From NCBI RefSeq assembly GCF_014697545.1, contig NZ_JACJSA010000022.1:79577-143576 (forward strand): a DNA stretch of 64,000 nucleotides. The letters run 5' to 3'. Each line of letters opens with the position of its first letter. The stretch's first letter is position 1. Positions 55,289 to 64,000 of this stretch are shown here, piece by piece. The position numbers were made by a program, and so were the translations under genes. This DNA is from Oscillatoria sp. FACHB-1407. GTDB lineage: Bacteria > Cyanobacteriota > Cyanobacteriia > Elainellales > Elainellaceae. Below the pieces are notes generated by a model. It ran no database searches and had not been told where the DNA came from. It saw nothing but the letters and a program-made list of their open reading frames with translations.

Positions 55289-58200
55289 ACAGTGTCTTCC
55301 ACAGGTAAAGTAAAGGAAAAGGTGCTGCCTTTGCCCAGCGTGCTTTCAGCCCAAATTCTACCGCCGTGTCGTTCAATGATACTGCGACAAATGGGCAAGC
55401 CTAAACCTGTCCCTCCCTTTTCGCGAGAATCAGAGGCATCAACCTGCTGAAAGCGTCCAAAAATGGTTTCGGTCTTATCTGCCGGAATTCCACGTCCCTG
55501 ATCGACGACCTGGAATAAGACATAATCGTTTTGCCGCTGCGCTTGAAGCGTAATGACAGAATGAGCCGGAGAAAATTTGATCGCATTTCCTAACAGGTTT
55601 GTCAGAGTTTGCAAAATCATGTCCGGTGCAGCCCAGACGGTTACCTCTGCTGGAATAATGGTAAACGTAATATTTTGTTGAGATGCGATCGCCTGCACAC
55701 TATCTACGGCTTGTTGCATGAGGTCAGCCGCTTGACAAACAACTTTCTCGACAACGGTTCGACCCGATTCTAGCCGTTCTAAATCTAGAATATCGTTGAC
55801 CAGATTCACTAAGCGATTGGTGTCGAGCAAAGCAATTTCGACCATACGCTGCGCCTTTTCAGGCTTTTTGGTATAAATACCCGATTGCAGCAAGCCGAGT
55901 GACATTTGAATCGACGTTAACGGCGTGCGAAGCTCATGGCTCACAATGCCAATAAACTCATTCTTTATTTGTTCGACTTTCTGCCGCTCGGTGATGTCTT
56001 CCCCAATGCTGATAGTACCAATGATATTACCGTCAAAATCCTGCAACATAGTGTTATTCCAACCAATAAATCGCTCCTCACCCGATTTCGTCAAAATTGA
56101 GTTTTGATAATAGGGATAAGCATTGCGTAACAAAACCTCTGAGAAAACTCCCTGAAGTATGGATTGGTTAGAAGGAGGTAAGAAATTTGCAAACCAATTT
56201 TTACCTAACGTTTCTGCCTGAGTGTATCCAGTCAGATTCAAAAAGAAGGTATTGACATAGTTGACATTGCCTGATTGATCTAGCCCCACCACCAACAACT
56301 GAACATTATCGAGCAGCGATCGCCAGCGTCGTTCTGCCTCTTGCAAGATCACTTCTGCTTGCTTGCGTTCTTGTAGTTCGGTTTGCAGTTGGCTATATAA
56401 CTCAGATTGTTGAAGGGCGATCGCTAATTGACTGGCAATTTGCTGTAATAGCTCAATCTCCCAAGACTCCCATCGATGCGGCGCACGATTGTGGTAAATG
56501 GCAAATAATCCCCATAACGACTCACCCACAAAAATTGGGGAAATAGCATAGGCTTTTGCTTGAAACTGTTCTAATAGCTCAATATGGCAAGGTTGCAAGT
56601 TAGCTGCATAGATATCGGCAACCGTTAGGGTTTCATGCTCTTTAAAACGCCCTCCCTTATGCTCTTGCAGGTAAGTATCTTCCCAAAGCTTGCATACCTC
56701 CGGCTCTACTAACTTAATCCAACCGTCAGCAACAGACTCTACAATAAAATCCCCACTCCAATTAGTGTTAAAGCGATAAATGGCTGAGCGATCGACCTCT
56801 AGCAGTTGCCTGACTTCAGTAACGGCTGAGTTGAGAATATGATCAAGATTCAGCGATTGGCGAATAGCCTGAGTAATCGTCCAGAGTAATTGCTTTTGCC
56901 GCGTCTGTTGTTTTAGAGCGGTTTCTGCCTGCTTGCGCTCAGAAATATCTTGCTGAACAGCAACCAGTACATCTCCATATTCGGGGTGCTTAAACACAGA
57001 GCAGGTTGCGCTACACCAAAAGGGGGTTCCATCTTTTTTAACGTTATGAACCTCATAGGTGGCTTCAAGATTTTGCAATACAGCCGATCGAATTGATTGA
57101 GTTACATCATCAGCCGATATTGTTTCTGTTGCATAATTCACGATCGAAACGTGCTGACCGTTGAGTTCCCCCGATCCATACCCAAACATCTGCTCAAACT
57201 TAGGATTGGCATACACGATTGTGGCATCGTCGGCTTTGACTAAACAGACCCCTTCTGCCATATTTCGGGTGATAACCGCTTGGAGTGCTAATACTTGCTC
57301 TGTTAGCTTGCGTTCAGCTTCACTGCGTTTGCGTTCACTGATGTCAAACATACTCGTTCGACTCATCACAAAGTTCCCGGCATCATCCCGAATCGCAATA
57401 GCATTAACCGTCACCCAACGAGTTGAGCCATCCTTATGGCGAAGCTGAAACTCTAAACCATTCACCCAGCCTCGCTGAATAAATTGAGGAAAGTTTTGGT
57501 GAAATGTTTGTTGACTTTCAGGCGTCACGAAATCTGTAAACTTCATTTGGTTGAGTACTTCATCACGGGTATATCCCAGCCAACTGAGTTCAGTGTCGTT
57601 AATGCGTATAATCGTACCTTCCACATCCAGGGAATGATAGCCACAAGGAGCTTTATTATACAAATCCTCTACTTCTTGGTTTGCCTGGTGTTGTTCTTTT
57701 AGGACAATCAAAAGACGATTATTTAAAGCATTTAACTCTTCGGTACGTTCTGCAACTCGTTGTTCGAGATCAGTATTGAACTGTTGCAGTAAAATTTCAG
57801 TCTGTTTTTGCTGAGTGATATCGATGGTAATCCCAATCATACGGATAGGTTTTCCTGCCTCATCTCGCAAAACTTGTCCAATTCCTGCAAACCACCGAAT
57901 TTCATCTGTAGAAAGTACTCGAAATTCAATCCTCAAATCAGAAGAATTGTCTTCTAATGCCTGTAGCGTTTGTTGGCTTACCTTTTCTCGATCATCAGGG
58001 TGAAGACAACGCAACCAGTTCTCATAACTGGGTTCAACAGTTGCATCAAGGTTATAGAGTTGGTAATACTCAGGTGACCAGAAAAGGATATTCTTTTGCA
58101 CATCCCAATCCCAAACAGCCGAATTACTGGCAATTTGAGCAAGCCGCAATCGAGCTTCACTTTGCCGTAGAGATTCTTCAACTTGCTGACGCTCTACCAG

Positions 58201-59490
58201 TTCAGTTTGTATTTGTTCAAATAATGCGGATTGCTGAATTGCAATACCAAGTTGAAAGGCAATTTGACGGAGTAAGTCAATTTCTGAGTCTTGCCATTGA
58301 CGTGGAGCCTCACAATGATGGGCAATGAGCAATCCCCATAAAACACCATCTGCCGTAATTGGAACAACTAAGTTGGCTCTCACCTGAAATCGAGATAGCA
58401 GTTCGCGATGACAATCACTCATTCCAGCCGTGTAGATATCAGACTTTGTTGTGACAAGTCCTTGCCTAAACGGTTCGACGTAATCTTCGCCAAAACACGG
58501 ATCATAAATTTCTGTTGATAAAATTGCTGTCCAATCAGCCCCGCATGATTCAACCACAACCTGACCCCGCCAATCTGGAAAAAACCGGAAAATGATGACG
58601 CGATCGGTCTGAAGAAAATGACGGACTTCATCGACGGTGGTTTGTAGAATTTCTTGTAGCTTGAGAGACTGCCGAATGCGCTGGGTCACCTCCAGCACTA
58701 AACGTTGTTGTTCAAGTTGCTTTTGCAACAATATTTGAGCCTGTTTCCGATCATCGATCGCCATGATCGTCCCACTCATTCGCACAGGTTGACCATTTTC
58801 TCCATAAAAGGCTTGCCCCCGTCCTTCAACCCAGTGAACGCTACCGTCTGCCCAAACCACCCGAAACTCATGATGGTATGGAACTCGGTTTTGGAGAGAG
58901 TGGGCGATCGCCTGGTTGAGTCCTTCCCGGTCATCTGGATGTAGACAAGCATCAAAGGTTTCATACTTGCCATCAAACGAGCCAGGAGACAGCCCCAATA
59001 ACTGCTCATGCTCTGGTGACCAGTTGATTTCTCCGGACACGATATTCCAGTCCCACATTCCCATCTGGGCAGCATTGAGAGCAACCCTCAAGCGATCGCT
59101 ACTTTCCGCAATGAGCTGGCGGTTGAGCTGTTCAACTTTAGATCTGCTCTTCTGCAAATTGACGCTCAATAAATTGATAATCAGTGCCACTATTAGAAAA
59201 AGAGCAAGTCGCAAAACATCATTTAGATCTGAAATTTGAATTTGATGAATGGGAGGAATAAAGTAATAATTCAGCGCCAGTAGAGAGAGGGCAATGGCGA
59301 CCATGCCGGGTTTTCTACCGCCATACCAGGTACTTATGGCAATAGCAATATAGAAGAAAGCACCAATCGTGCGAGTAATAACAGCATCTAACCAAAGACT
59401 TAAGAGAAGGGCGATCGCAGTCGAACCGATCGCCACACCATATGGTAAAAGTCGCTGATACACCATCATTGTTAGTTGCCCTCCGGTCAT
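55285..59490 (-). CDS. Membrane histidine kinase with two bilin-type GAF domains (DXCF cyanobacteriochrome-like)
   Basis: 1401 residues. The N-terminal DUF4118/KdpD-like membrane region has about four helices (10-110). Then PAS (130-250), GAF1 (265-430), PAS (445-560), PAS (600-720), PAS (735-855), GAF2 (865-1035), PAS (1055-1170), HisKA with His1185 in GIVSHELRTPL, and HATPase. GAF1 has DPCF (330-333) and Cys360-His361 followed by RANLVVPI, the two-cysteine pattern of DXCF cyanobacteriochromes such as PixJ. GAF2 has Cys968-His969 and Cys933 but no DXCF. Light input is therefore likely, bilin binding unproven. It lies 15 bp after the upstream regulator gene and overlaps the CheY gene. No own receiver. 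Confidence 0.92.
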   Translation of the reverse strand: MTGGQLTMMVYQRLLPYGVAIGSTAIALLLSLWLDAVITRTIGAFFYIAIAISTWYGGRKPGMVAIALSLLALNYYFIPPIHQIQISDLNDVLRLALFLIVALIINLLSVNLQKSRSKVEQLNRQLIAESSDRLRVALNAAQMGMWDWNIVSGEINWSPEHEQLLGLSPGSFDGKYETFDACLHPDDREGLNQAIAHSLQNRVPYHHEFRVVWADGSVHWVEGRGQAFYGENGQPVRMSGTIMAIDDRKQAQILLQKQLEQQRLVLEVTQRIRQSLKLQEILQTTVDEVRHFLQTDRVIIFRFFPDWRGQVVVESCGADWTAILSTEIYDPCFGEDYVEPFRQGLVTTKSDIYTAGMSDCHRELLSRFQVRANLVVPITADGVLWGLLIAHHCEAPRQWQDSEIDLLRQIAFQLGIAIQQSALFEQIQTELVERQQVEESLRQSEARLRLAQIASNSAVWDWDVQKNILFWSPEYYQLYNLDATVEPSYENWLRCLHPDDREKVSQQTLQALEDNSSDLRIEFRVLSTDEIRWFAGIGQVLRDEAGKPIRMIGITIDITQQKQTEILLQQFNTDLEQRVAERTEELNALNNRLLIVLKEQHQANQEVEDLYNKAPCGYHSLDVEGTIIRINDTELSWLGYTRDEVLNQMKFTDFVTPESQQTFHQNFPQFIQRGWVNGLEFQLRHKDGSTRWVTVNAIAIRDDAGNFVMSRTSMFDISERKRSEAERKLTEQVLALQAVITRNMAEGVCLVKADDATIVYANPKFEQMFGYGSGELNGQHVSIVNYATETISADDVTQSIRSAVLQNLEATYEVHNVKKDGTPFWCSATCSVFKHPEYGDVLVAVQQDISERKQAETALKQQTRQKQLLWTITQAIRQSLNLDHILNSAVTEVRQLLEVDRSAIYRFNTNWSGDFIVESVADGWIKLVEPEVCKLWEDTYLQEHKGGRFKEHETLTVADIYAANLQPCHIELLEQFQAKAYAISPIFVGESLWGLFAIYHNRAPHRWESWEIELLQQIASQLAIALQQSELYSQLQTELQERKQAEVILQEAERRWRSLLDNVQLLVVGLDQSGNVNYVNTFFLNLTGYTQAETLGKNWFANFLPPSNQSILQGVFSEVLLRNAYPYYQNSILTKSGEERFIGWNNTMLQDFDGNIIGTISIGEDITERQKVEQIKNEFIGIVSHELRTPLTSIQMSLGLLQSGIYTKKPEKAQRMVEIALLDTNRLVNLVNDILDLERLESGRTVVEKVVCQAADLMQQAVDSVQAIASQQNITFTIIPAEVTVWAAPDMILQTLTNLLGNAIKFSPAHSVITLQAQRQNDYVLFQVVDQGRGIPADKTETIFGRFQQVDASDSREKGGTGLGLPICRSIIERHGGRIWAESTLGKGSTFSFTLPVEDTV

Positions 59491-59504
59491 GCCATCAGTG
59501 TTCC

Positions 59505-61373
59505 CTACTTCTGCCGTAGACGATTCCGCTCAATTCGGCTTAATACTCGTGTCACTAATTCGGGTCCCAACACAGGCTTGCTAATAAAATCATCAGCCCC
59601 TGCTGCAAATGCTTGCTGAAGCGACTCTGCATCTGTATGAGCCGTCACAACTAAGATCGGCACATCTTCCCATTCAGCATCCTGTCGTATCACCTGGCAT
59701 AGCTCCAAGCCGCTAACCTGGGGCATTTCCAGATCCAGCAAGACCACATCGGGTGAAACCGCAACGAATACCTTCCAAAAGTTTTGCGGTTCACTTAAGG
59801 TCGCAATCTCCATTCCCCATGGCGTTAGCATACTTGAGAGAATCGCTAACATGGCTGGATCATCATCCACAATTAAGACTTTAGCCTCCGAAGTTTTTGG
59901 AGAATTGGATACGATACGGGCGATCGCCCTCAAAATTTGCTCAGTTGTCGCAGGTTTATGCAAAAACTGCCGTGCGCCTAACCGGGAAACCGCTAATCGA
60001 TCGGCAAGACTATCTCGCCCTGTAAACACAATCACAGGTAAGTTGGGCGATCGCTCCGTCATCTCTTGCAACAGCGTTAATCCATCTTCCTCTGCCCCAG
60101 GAAAGCTGAGATCCAGCAACACAACATCGGGTGTATTCAATGACAAACGCGATCGCGCTTCAGCCAGCGTTGGGGCAATTTTGAGGCGAAGTCCCCAAGC
60201 ATCCGATTCCGCCTTTAACCGCTCGGTCAGGGCAGTATCGTCATCAATCACCAGAACCCGATAGGTTTGAGTCAATGGAACAGGTACAGCGGTTGAGGCA
60301 ACTGGGGACTCCGTTAACTCCTGCTGCAAAGCAGTGACGAGTTCCGAGAATCGAGTGACAGCTTCCGGCGGAAAAGCATCGCCGCTCATTAACAAATGCT
60401 CAATCGATCGAGCCAGCTTTGACCCCTCTGGATAACCAAACGATGCCAATGATCCTGCCAACTTATGGGCTTCCTGTCTGGCGGCTTGATGTAAATCTGC
60501 TGCTAAATTTCCGGCAAACAGAGCTAATTTTGCTTGCTCCAATACAGCAACTTGTTCTTGAAATGTTCCCTGAAACCGCTGGAGTACTTTATCAATCGCA
60601 GACTCACCTTGAGTGGGTAAATTCTGCTGATCAGTTTCATTCGCCTCTAAAATATTGACACCTGACACTGGCGCAGGAGGTGCAGGCTTTAACCGATACC
60701 CCATTCCATACACGGTTTCGATCATCTCGTCGGTTAGCCCACCTGCCTTCAGCTTCTTTCGCACGTCTTTAACATGGGTCACAATCGCGCGATCGCTAGG
60801 CGCGTCATCAAATCCCCACAATCGATCCAAAATAACGCTGCGACTGAAAATGCGATCGGGGTTTCGCAGAAATAATTCCAGTAAATTATATTCTGTTGCG
60901 GTTAGAGCAATAACCTGATCCCCAACGGTAACTCGCCCCGCATCCACATCTAAGCAGAGCAGTCCCCAGGTAAAAGTATGACTTGAGTGCTGAACGGGTT
61001 GTACTGGAATCTGAACGCTACTACGTCGTAACCAAGTCCGTAGCTTTGCCAACAAAACTTCTGGGGTATACGGTTGGCTAATATAGTCATCGGCTCCGGC
61101 ATCAAACCCTAATGCTACGTCAGCATCAGCGTCACTCGCGGTTAAAAGTAGAATGGGTTTGTAATAGCCTTGCGATCGCAGCCGACGACATAAGCTAATA
61201 AAATCTAGCTTTGGTAGCTGTGTACTTAGCAAAACTAAATCATAATCACTAGAAGTGGCTAGATCTAAAGCGAGTTGCCCATCCTCTGCCACATCAACTA
61301 AATACTGGGTTTCTAGCACCTCTACTAAGTCGGCACTAAGTAGCGAACTATTTCCTAGAAGAATTTTTATCAA
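59505..61373 (-). CDS. Multi-domain response regulator: pseudo-REC, OmpR wHTH, HPt, REC, REC
   Basis: 622 residues. The first receiver (1-118) is degenerate: NSS replaces the acidic pair, Ser50 replaces the phosphoacceptor Asp (LVLLSTQLP) and Gln100 replaces the Lys (YISQPY). The OmpR winged helix (about 133-229) is normal (TATEYNLLELFL, VTHVKDVRKKL, YGMGYRL). An HPt domain has His303 in EAHKLAGSLASFG. Two intact receivers follow (VLVIDDD, VVLLDLSFPG, HKPA; and VLIVDDD, VVLLDLEMPQ, SKPV). Output is therefore likely gated by HPt/REC2/REC3 and not by its own first receiver. First gene of the operon. Confidence 0.92.
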   Translation of the reverse strand: MIKILLGNSSLLSADLVEVLETQYLVDVAEDGQLALDLATSSDYDLVLLSTQLPKLDFISLCRRLRSQGYYKPILLLTASDADADVALGFDAGADDYISQPYTPEVLLAKLRTWLRRSSVQIPVQPVQHSSHTFTWGLLCLDVDAGRVTVGDQVIALTATEYNLLELFLRNPDRIFSRSVILDRLWGFDDAPSDRAIVTHVKDVRKKLKAGGLTDEMIETVYGMGYRLKPAPPAPVSGVNILEANETDQQNLPTQGESAIDKVLQRFQGTFQEQVAVLEQAKLALFAGNLAADLHQAARQEAHKLAGSLASFGYPEGSKLARSIEHLLMSGDAFPPEAVTRFSELVTALQQELTESPVASTAVPVPLTQTYRVLVIDDDTALTERLKAESDAWGLRLKIAPTLAEARSRLSLNTPDVVLLDLSFPGAEEDGLTLLQEMTERSPNLPVIVFTGRDSLADRLAVSRLGARQFLHKPATTEQILRAIARIVSNSPKTSEAKVLIVDDDPAMLAILSSMLTPWGMEIATLSEPQNFWKVFVAVSPDVVLLDLEMPQVSGLELCQVIRQDAEWEDVPILVVTAHTDAESLQQAFAAGADDFISKPVLGPELVTRVLSRIERNRLRQK

Positions 61374-61753
61374 CCACCTTTCCCCCTACTGCGAGACAAG
61401 TGCCATCTTCTGCACTATCATCTGCTGGACATCAGGTAGAGTGGGCAGTGGCTAACCCAGATTCTAGCCTTCGGTTAGCCGATAGAAGGGCGTACTATAT
61501 ACTTTCTTCTCAAATCCGGCTGCTTCGGGAAGCTAAAGCACTAATGAACTTTTAGGTATGGTACTCATATTATGAGCCTCATATTGCCGCCAAAGATAGT
61601 TCTGAAACAAAACATGGTGGTTTCAGCAATTGAGCGACAATGATGCCGCGTTTTCCATTCCCCTTCCCACCGATACGTTTTATAGGTCTTGCCTGTTTTT
61701 GCAGAACCCTATTAATTGCACTGATGAAGTTTTCACCCTTTTAAGCCTATCTT
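61374..61753. other. Intergenic region without identifiable features
   Basis: 380 bp between the phosphorelay operon start and the convergent-side DUF305 gene. It must contain the operon promoter near 61400-61600, but no clear hexamers, repeats or small gene could be supported. Confidence 0.4.
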
Positions 61754-62455
61754 CTACTGACCGTACCAATCTTTGCGCCACTGCTCCATTTGGCTGATTT
61801 CCTGTTGTTGGCTATCGATGATGTTCTGAGCCAGTTCTTGGATCTCAGGGCGATCGCTCTTCTCTAATGCTTGCTGTGCCATGTCGATCGCTCCCTGATG
61901 GTGCGGAATCATGGCATTGATGAAGCGCAAGTCAAATTGATCATCGGCTGCACCTAGATCACCATTCATCATCATGCTAGAGCGCATTTCCTCGGTCATG
62001 GGCATCATATGTCCCATCTCTGCGCTGTACATCATTGGCTCATCACCCGCACTGGGATACCAGGCTGTGCGCCACTCTTTCAATTCGGAAATTTCCTGTT
62101 CCTGAGCATCAATAATAGCTTGCGCTAGCTGTTGGATTTCAGGACGGTTTGACTTCTGTAAAGCTTCTTGCGCCATTGCCACAGCACCTTCATGGTGCGG
62201 AATCATGGCATCAATGAATCGTAAATCAAAGCTCTCATCAGCAGGACCCAGATCCATGTTCATCATTGAACCGTGATCCATTGGCATAGGGCTAGAATTA
62301 CCCATTGAGCCATGATCCATTTGTGCCGTGTTGGAACTACTGGGACTGCCCTCAGCAGACGGGGAGGTTGTGCCGCTACAAGCAGCAAGGCTCATTGATA
62401 CTAGGGGCACCATTCCAGCCAATAAAAATGAAGTGAGTGTCTTTTTTGCCAACAT
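61754..62455 (-). CDS. DUF305 lipoprotein with duplicated domain
   Basis: 233 residues. The signal peptide ends in a lipobox (SLAAC, Cys about 26), so it is probably an outer- or inner-membrane anchored lipoprotein. A Met/His/Asp-rich linker (MDHGSMGNSSPMPMDHGSMM) precedes two near-identical DUF305 repeats (DLRFIDAMIPHHEGAVAMAQ and DLRFINAMIPHHQGAIDMAQ). Met/His-rich stretches of this type bind copper, and the cyanobacterial DUF305 protein CopM is a copper-binding protein. Together with the Csp-like gene and another DUF305 gene 1 kb away, a copper-handling role is inferred. Confidence 0.9.
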   Translation of the reverse strand: MLAKKTLTSFLLAGMVPLVSMSLAACSGTTSPSAEGSPSSSNTAQMDHGSMGNSSPMPMDHGSMMNMDLGPADESFDLRFIDAMIPHHEGAVAMAQEALQKSNRPEIQQLAQAIIDAQEQEISELKEWRTAWYPSAGDEPMMYSAEMGHMMPMTEEMRSSMMMNGDLGAADDQFDLRFINAMIPHHQGAIDMAQQALEKSDRPEIQELAQNIIDSQQQEISQMEQWRKDWYGQ

Positions 62456-62829
62456 TGCAATCTGTACAGCCTCTGTGCTTTAGCCAAGGTTTTATTGCTT
62501 ACAAGTTGTAATAGTGGCAGACAAAAATAAAATCAGGATGAAATCTTTTTTAGTTATCTGGGCTACAGAGAGCAAAATGTTCTTGGCTAAGTACAGAAAA
62601 ATAAAATTGAGATGAAATTCTAGCCATTCAGAAGTACGAAATCCGTTTAGAAATTTCTGCTTCAGTAGGAAGAGGTAATTTCCGGCATCGCGTCCTAGCC
62701 TTGAGGTGTAAAACGGTAGACCCATAATGTCTAACTGCGATCGCACGACGGCTAACTCGACAAAGGCTCGTGTCGTGCTGAGTTTTGTTGTCGTGTGGCA
62801 ATAGCAGTGTAATTTACTAGGAGAAAATA
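62456..62829. other. Divergent intergenic region between copper-island genes
   Basis: 374 bp between the DUF305 lipoprotein gene and the Csp-like gene. A ribosome site AGGAGAAAATA precedes 62830. A 125-codon frame on the minus strand here has no ribosome site, a hydrophobic low-quality composition, and overlaps the Csp start; it was not called. Confidence 0.4.
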
Positions 62830-63159
62830 ATGCCTCACCAAAACTATCAATCCATTGTAGATGCAGCAACTCACTGCGCTTATGAGTGTGAACACTGTGC
62901 AGATGCGTGTTTGGGCAGTATGGCAGAATGTGCCCGTCTTTGCCGTGACTGTGCCGAAATTTGCTGGACTGCTGCTGCGTTTATGAGCCGTGGCTCACGC
63001 TTTATTCCCCAAGTTGTGCGCTCTTGCATTGAGATCTGCGAGGCTTGCGCGAAAGAGTGTGAAAAACATGACAATGAACACTGCCAAAGCTGTGCTAAGG
63101 CTTGCCGACGTGCCGCAGAAGAGTATCGCAAAGTGGTCAGTGTTGCAGGTGTTGCTTAA
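62830..63159 (+). CDS. Cys-rich four-helix-bundle copper-storage-like protein (Csp/DUF326)
   Basis: 109 residues with 15 Cys in CxxxC and CxxC spacings along amphipathic helices (HCAYECEHCADAC, ECARLCRDCAEIC, SCIEICEACAKEC, HCQSCAKAC). This is the pattern of Csp proteins that line the inside of a four-helix bundle with thiolates and store many Cu(I) ions. No signal peptide, so it resembles the cytosolic Csp3 form. AGGAGAAAATA lies before the ATG. The flanking DUF305 genes support a copper role. Confidence 0.92.
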   Translation: MPHQNYQSIVDAATHCAYECEHCADACLGSMAECARLCRDCAEICWTAAAFMSRGSRFIPQVVRSCIEICEACAKECEKHDNEHCQSCAKACRRAAEEYRKVVSVAGVA

Positions 63160-63316
63160 TTCGATCGAATTTACAGTTTAAGTATCAGAAAGTTGGCAAG
63201 CCTGCTCGATAAGCTTGCCAGCCCCCTCTACAATTTCTGCACTTATGTTAAGTCAGCTATAGAAGTGACGGGAGGAGTTGAGCGAAAGCATTATTTTGAA
63301 AGGGTGGAGAAGCAAT

Positions 63317-63874
63317 ATGAATCAACAGAAAGACATGGCAGGAATGGGCTGGAACCGATTCGCAGCAATGATTGCGACCTCAACGTTCATCATGTTCTTC
63401 TTGATGTATCAACTCATATACTCATTTGATCACGCACTGTTTAGCGTAAATCGATTGGTCGCCTCATTGGTCATGGGGTGCGTGATGACCGTTGTGATGC
63501 TTTCCTTTATGTGGTCGATGTACCGAGGAGTAGGAACCAAGATCGCCGTTCTCGGTTTGGCTACCGCACTCGGATTAATTCTGCTCTCTGTGAATAGATC
63601 TCAGGCGCTGATTGGAGATGTCAACTTCATGAAGTCGATGATACCTCACCACTCAATTGCCATTAACAATGCACGAAAGGCAAGCATTAGCGATCCGCGC
63701 GTTCGTGAGCTTGCAGATGAGATCATTGAGTCGCAGGTTCGTGAAATAGCAGAGATGCAGTTGCTCCTCAATGATATTGCGCGAAACGGAGAACGGGGGA
63801 CGGCGGTGCTTCCCGCTCGCTCGACCGAAATCACTTCAGATATGGAGCGTCAGATTAGAGAAGCAGTGCAGTAA
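63317..63874 (+). CDS. Membrane-anchored DUF305 protein
   Basis: 185 residues. Three hydrophobic helices ([54 protein letters not shown]) are followed by one DUF305 domain ([40 protein letters not shown]). The C-terminal domain would face the periplasm. ATG 63317 after GGTGGAGAAGC was chosen over 63278. It lies 158 bp after the Csp-like gene on the same strand and may share its transcript. Confidence 0.88.
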   Translation: MNQQKDMAGMGWNRFAAMIATSTFIMFFLMYQLIYSFDHALFSVNRLVASLVMGCVMTVVMLSFMWSMYRGVGTKIAVLGLATALGLILLSVNRSQALIGDVNFMKSMIPHHSIAINNARKASISDPRVRELADEIIESQVREIAEMQLLLNDIARNGERGTAVLPARSTEITSDMERQIREAVQ

Positions 63875-63899
63875 ATAAGTAGATTTTCGGTGTGAATGC

Positions 63900-64000
63900 C
63901 TAGTGGTCTGCCAAATCAACTTTGCCGGGTTCAATCGTAGGATATAGTCGCCCTAATTTAACTCGCGCATCAGTCGTTGCGAAACGCCAATTCACCGTTG
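63900..64000 (-). CDS. C-terminal end of a gene running off the window (possibly transposase)
   Basis: The minus frame entering from the right edge reads TVNWRFATTDARVKLGRLYP, then TIEPGKVDLADH and stop. This W-x-F-x-T-x-D-A-R-x-K-L pattern is reminiscent of the ends of some cyanobacterial transposases, but with 33 residues the family cannot be settled. Confidence 0.45.
   Translation of the reverse strand, partial: TVNWRFATTDARVKLGRLYPTIEPGKVDLADH

Noticed and set aside
62492..62869. 125-codon minus frame in the copper island
   Set aside because: No ribosome site, poor composition, overlaps the Csp-like start region.
1..64000. tRNA or rRNA genes
   Set aside because: No cloverleaf or rRNA-like conserved stretch was recognised by eye; a covariance search would be needed to exclude small RNAs.

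Overview
The window looks like a filamentous-type cyanobacterial chromosome. The octamer GCGATCGC (HIP1) is very frequent. It encodes a five-subunit bidirectional [NiFe] hydrogenase, bilin-type GAF domains with cyanobacteriochrome signatures, KaiB/KaiC-like proteins and large PAS/GAF hybrid histidine kinases. Placement near Leptolyngbya/Oscillatoriales-like genomes is only an inference from this gene mix. No rRNA, tRNA or CRISPR array was recognised.

Layout. 1-15.6 kb: three large sensor kinases (the 1.6k-residue one lost its C-terminal tail by a one-base frameshift), a PPC/CARDB metalloprotease-like protein, a collapsed receiver/adenylate-cyclase pseudogene and two family 2 glycosyltransferases. 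15.7-21.9 kb: uvrA and a P2C-like cation P-type ATPase. 22.0-36.3 kb: a redox/fermentation island. It opens with a 422-bp internally deleted IS5-type element abutting a hypE remnant. It continues with a DUF305 gene, hoxW, decayed remains of pyruvate/acetoin dehydrogenase and acetyl-CoA synthetase genes, an AhpD-like gene, and the operon hoxE-hoxF-uspA-hoxU-(54-aa membrane protein)-hoxY-CBS-hoxH. A stand-alone LuxR-type HTH gene diverges from hoxE, and a small heat-shock gene closes the block. 36.9-41.8 kb: a 1615-aa fusion of a complete OmpR-type response regulator with a multi-PAS, DXCF-type GAF hybrid kinase. 42-47.3 kb: small membrane proteins, a CheY-like receiver, broken sensor fragments, a small zinc-ribbon protein and a second LuxR-HTH gene. 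47.4-53.6 kb: a Kai-like operon (KaiC-like, two KaiB-like, HisKA_2-type kinase, receiver-PAS-kinase). 53.9-61.4 kb: a degenerate receiver, then a phosphorelay operon (REC-wHTH-HPt-REC-REC; a 1401-aa kinase with two bilin-type GAFs; CheY). 61.7-63.9 kb: a probable copper-handling island (two DUF305 proteins and a Cys-rich four-helix Csp-like protein). At the right edge is the end of an unidentified gene.

How it fits together. The hydrogenase is complete in structural subunits and has its endopeptidase nearby, but the neighbouring hyp and fermentative genes are truncated, so maturation factors other than HoxW must come from elsewhere. The signalling half combines light-sensor-like kinases with a KaiA-less Kai-type cassette. 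Several unrelated genes there share a promoter block containing ATCTTTACCAAATC, which suggests one regulon. A dispersed GC-rich palindromic repeat occurs five times; four copies lie just upstream of + strand genes, and it has probably damaged at least one 5' end.
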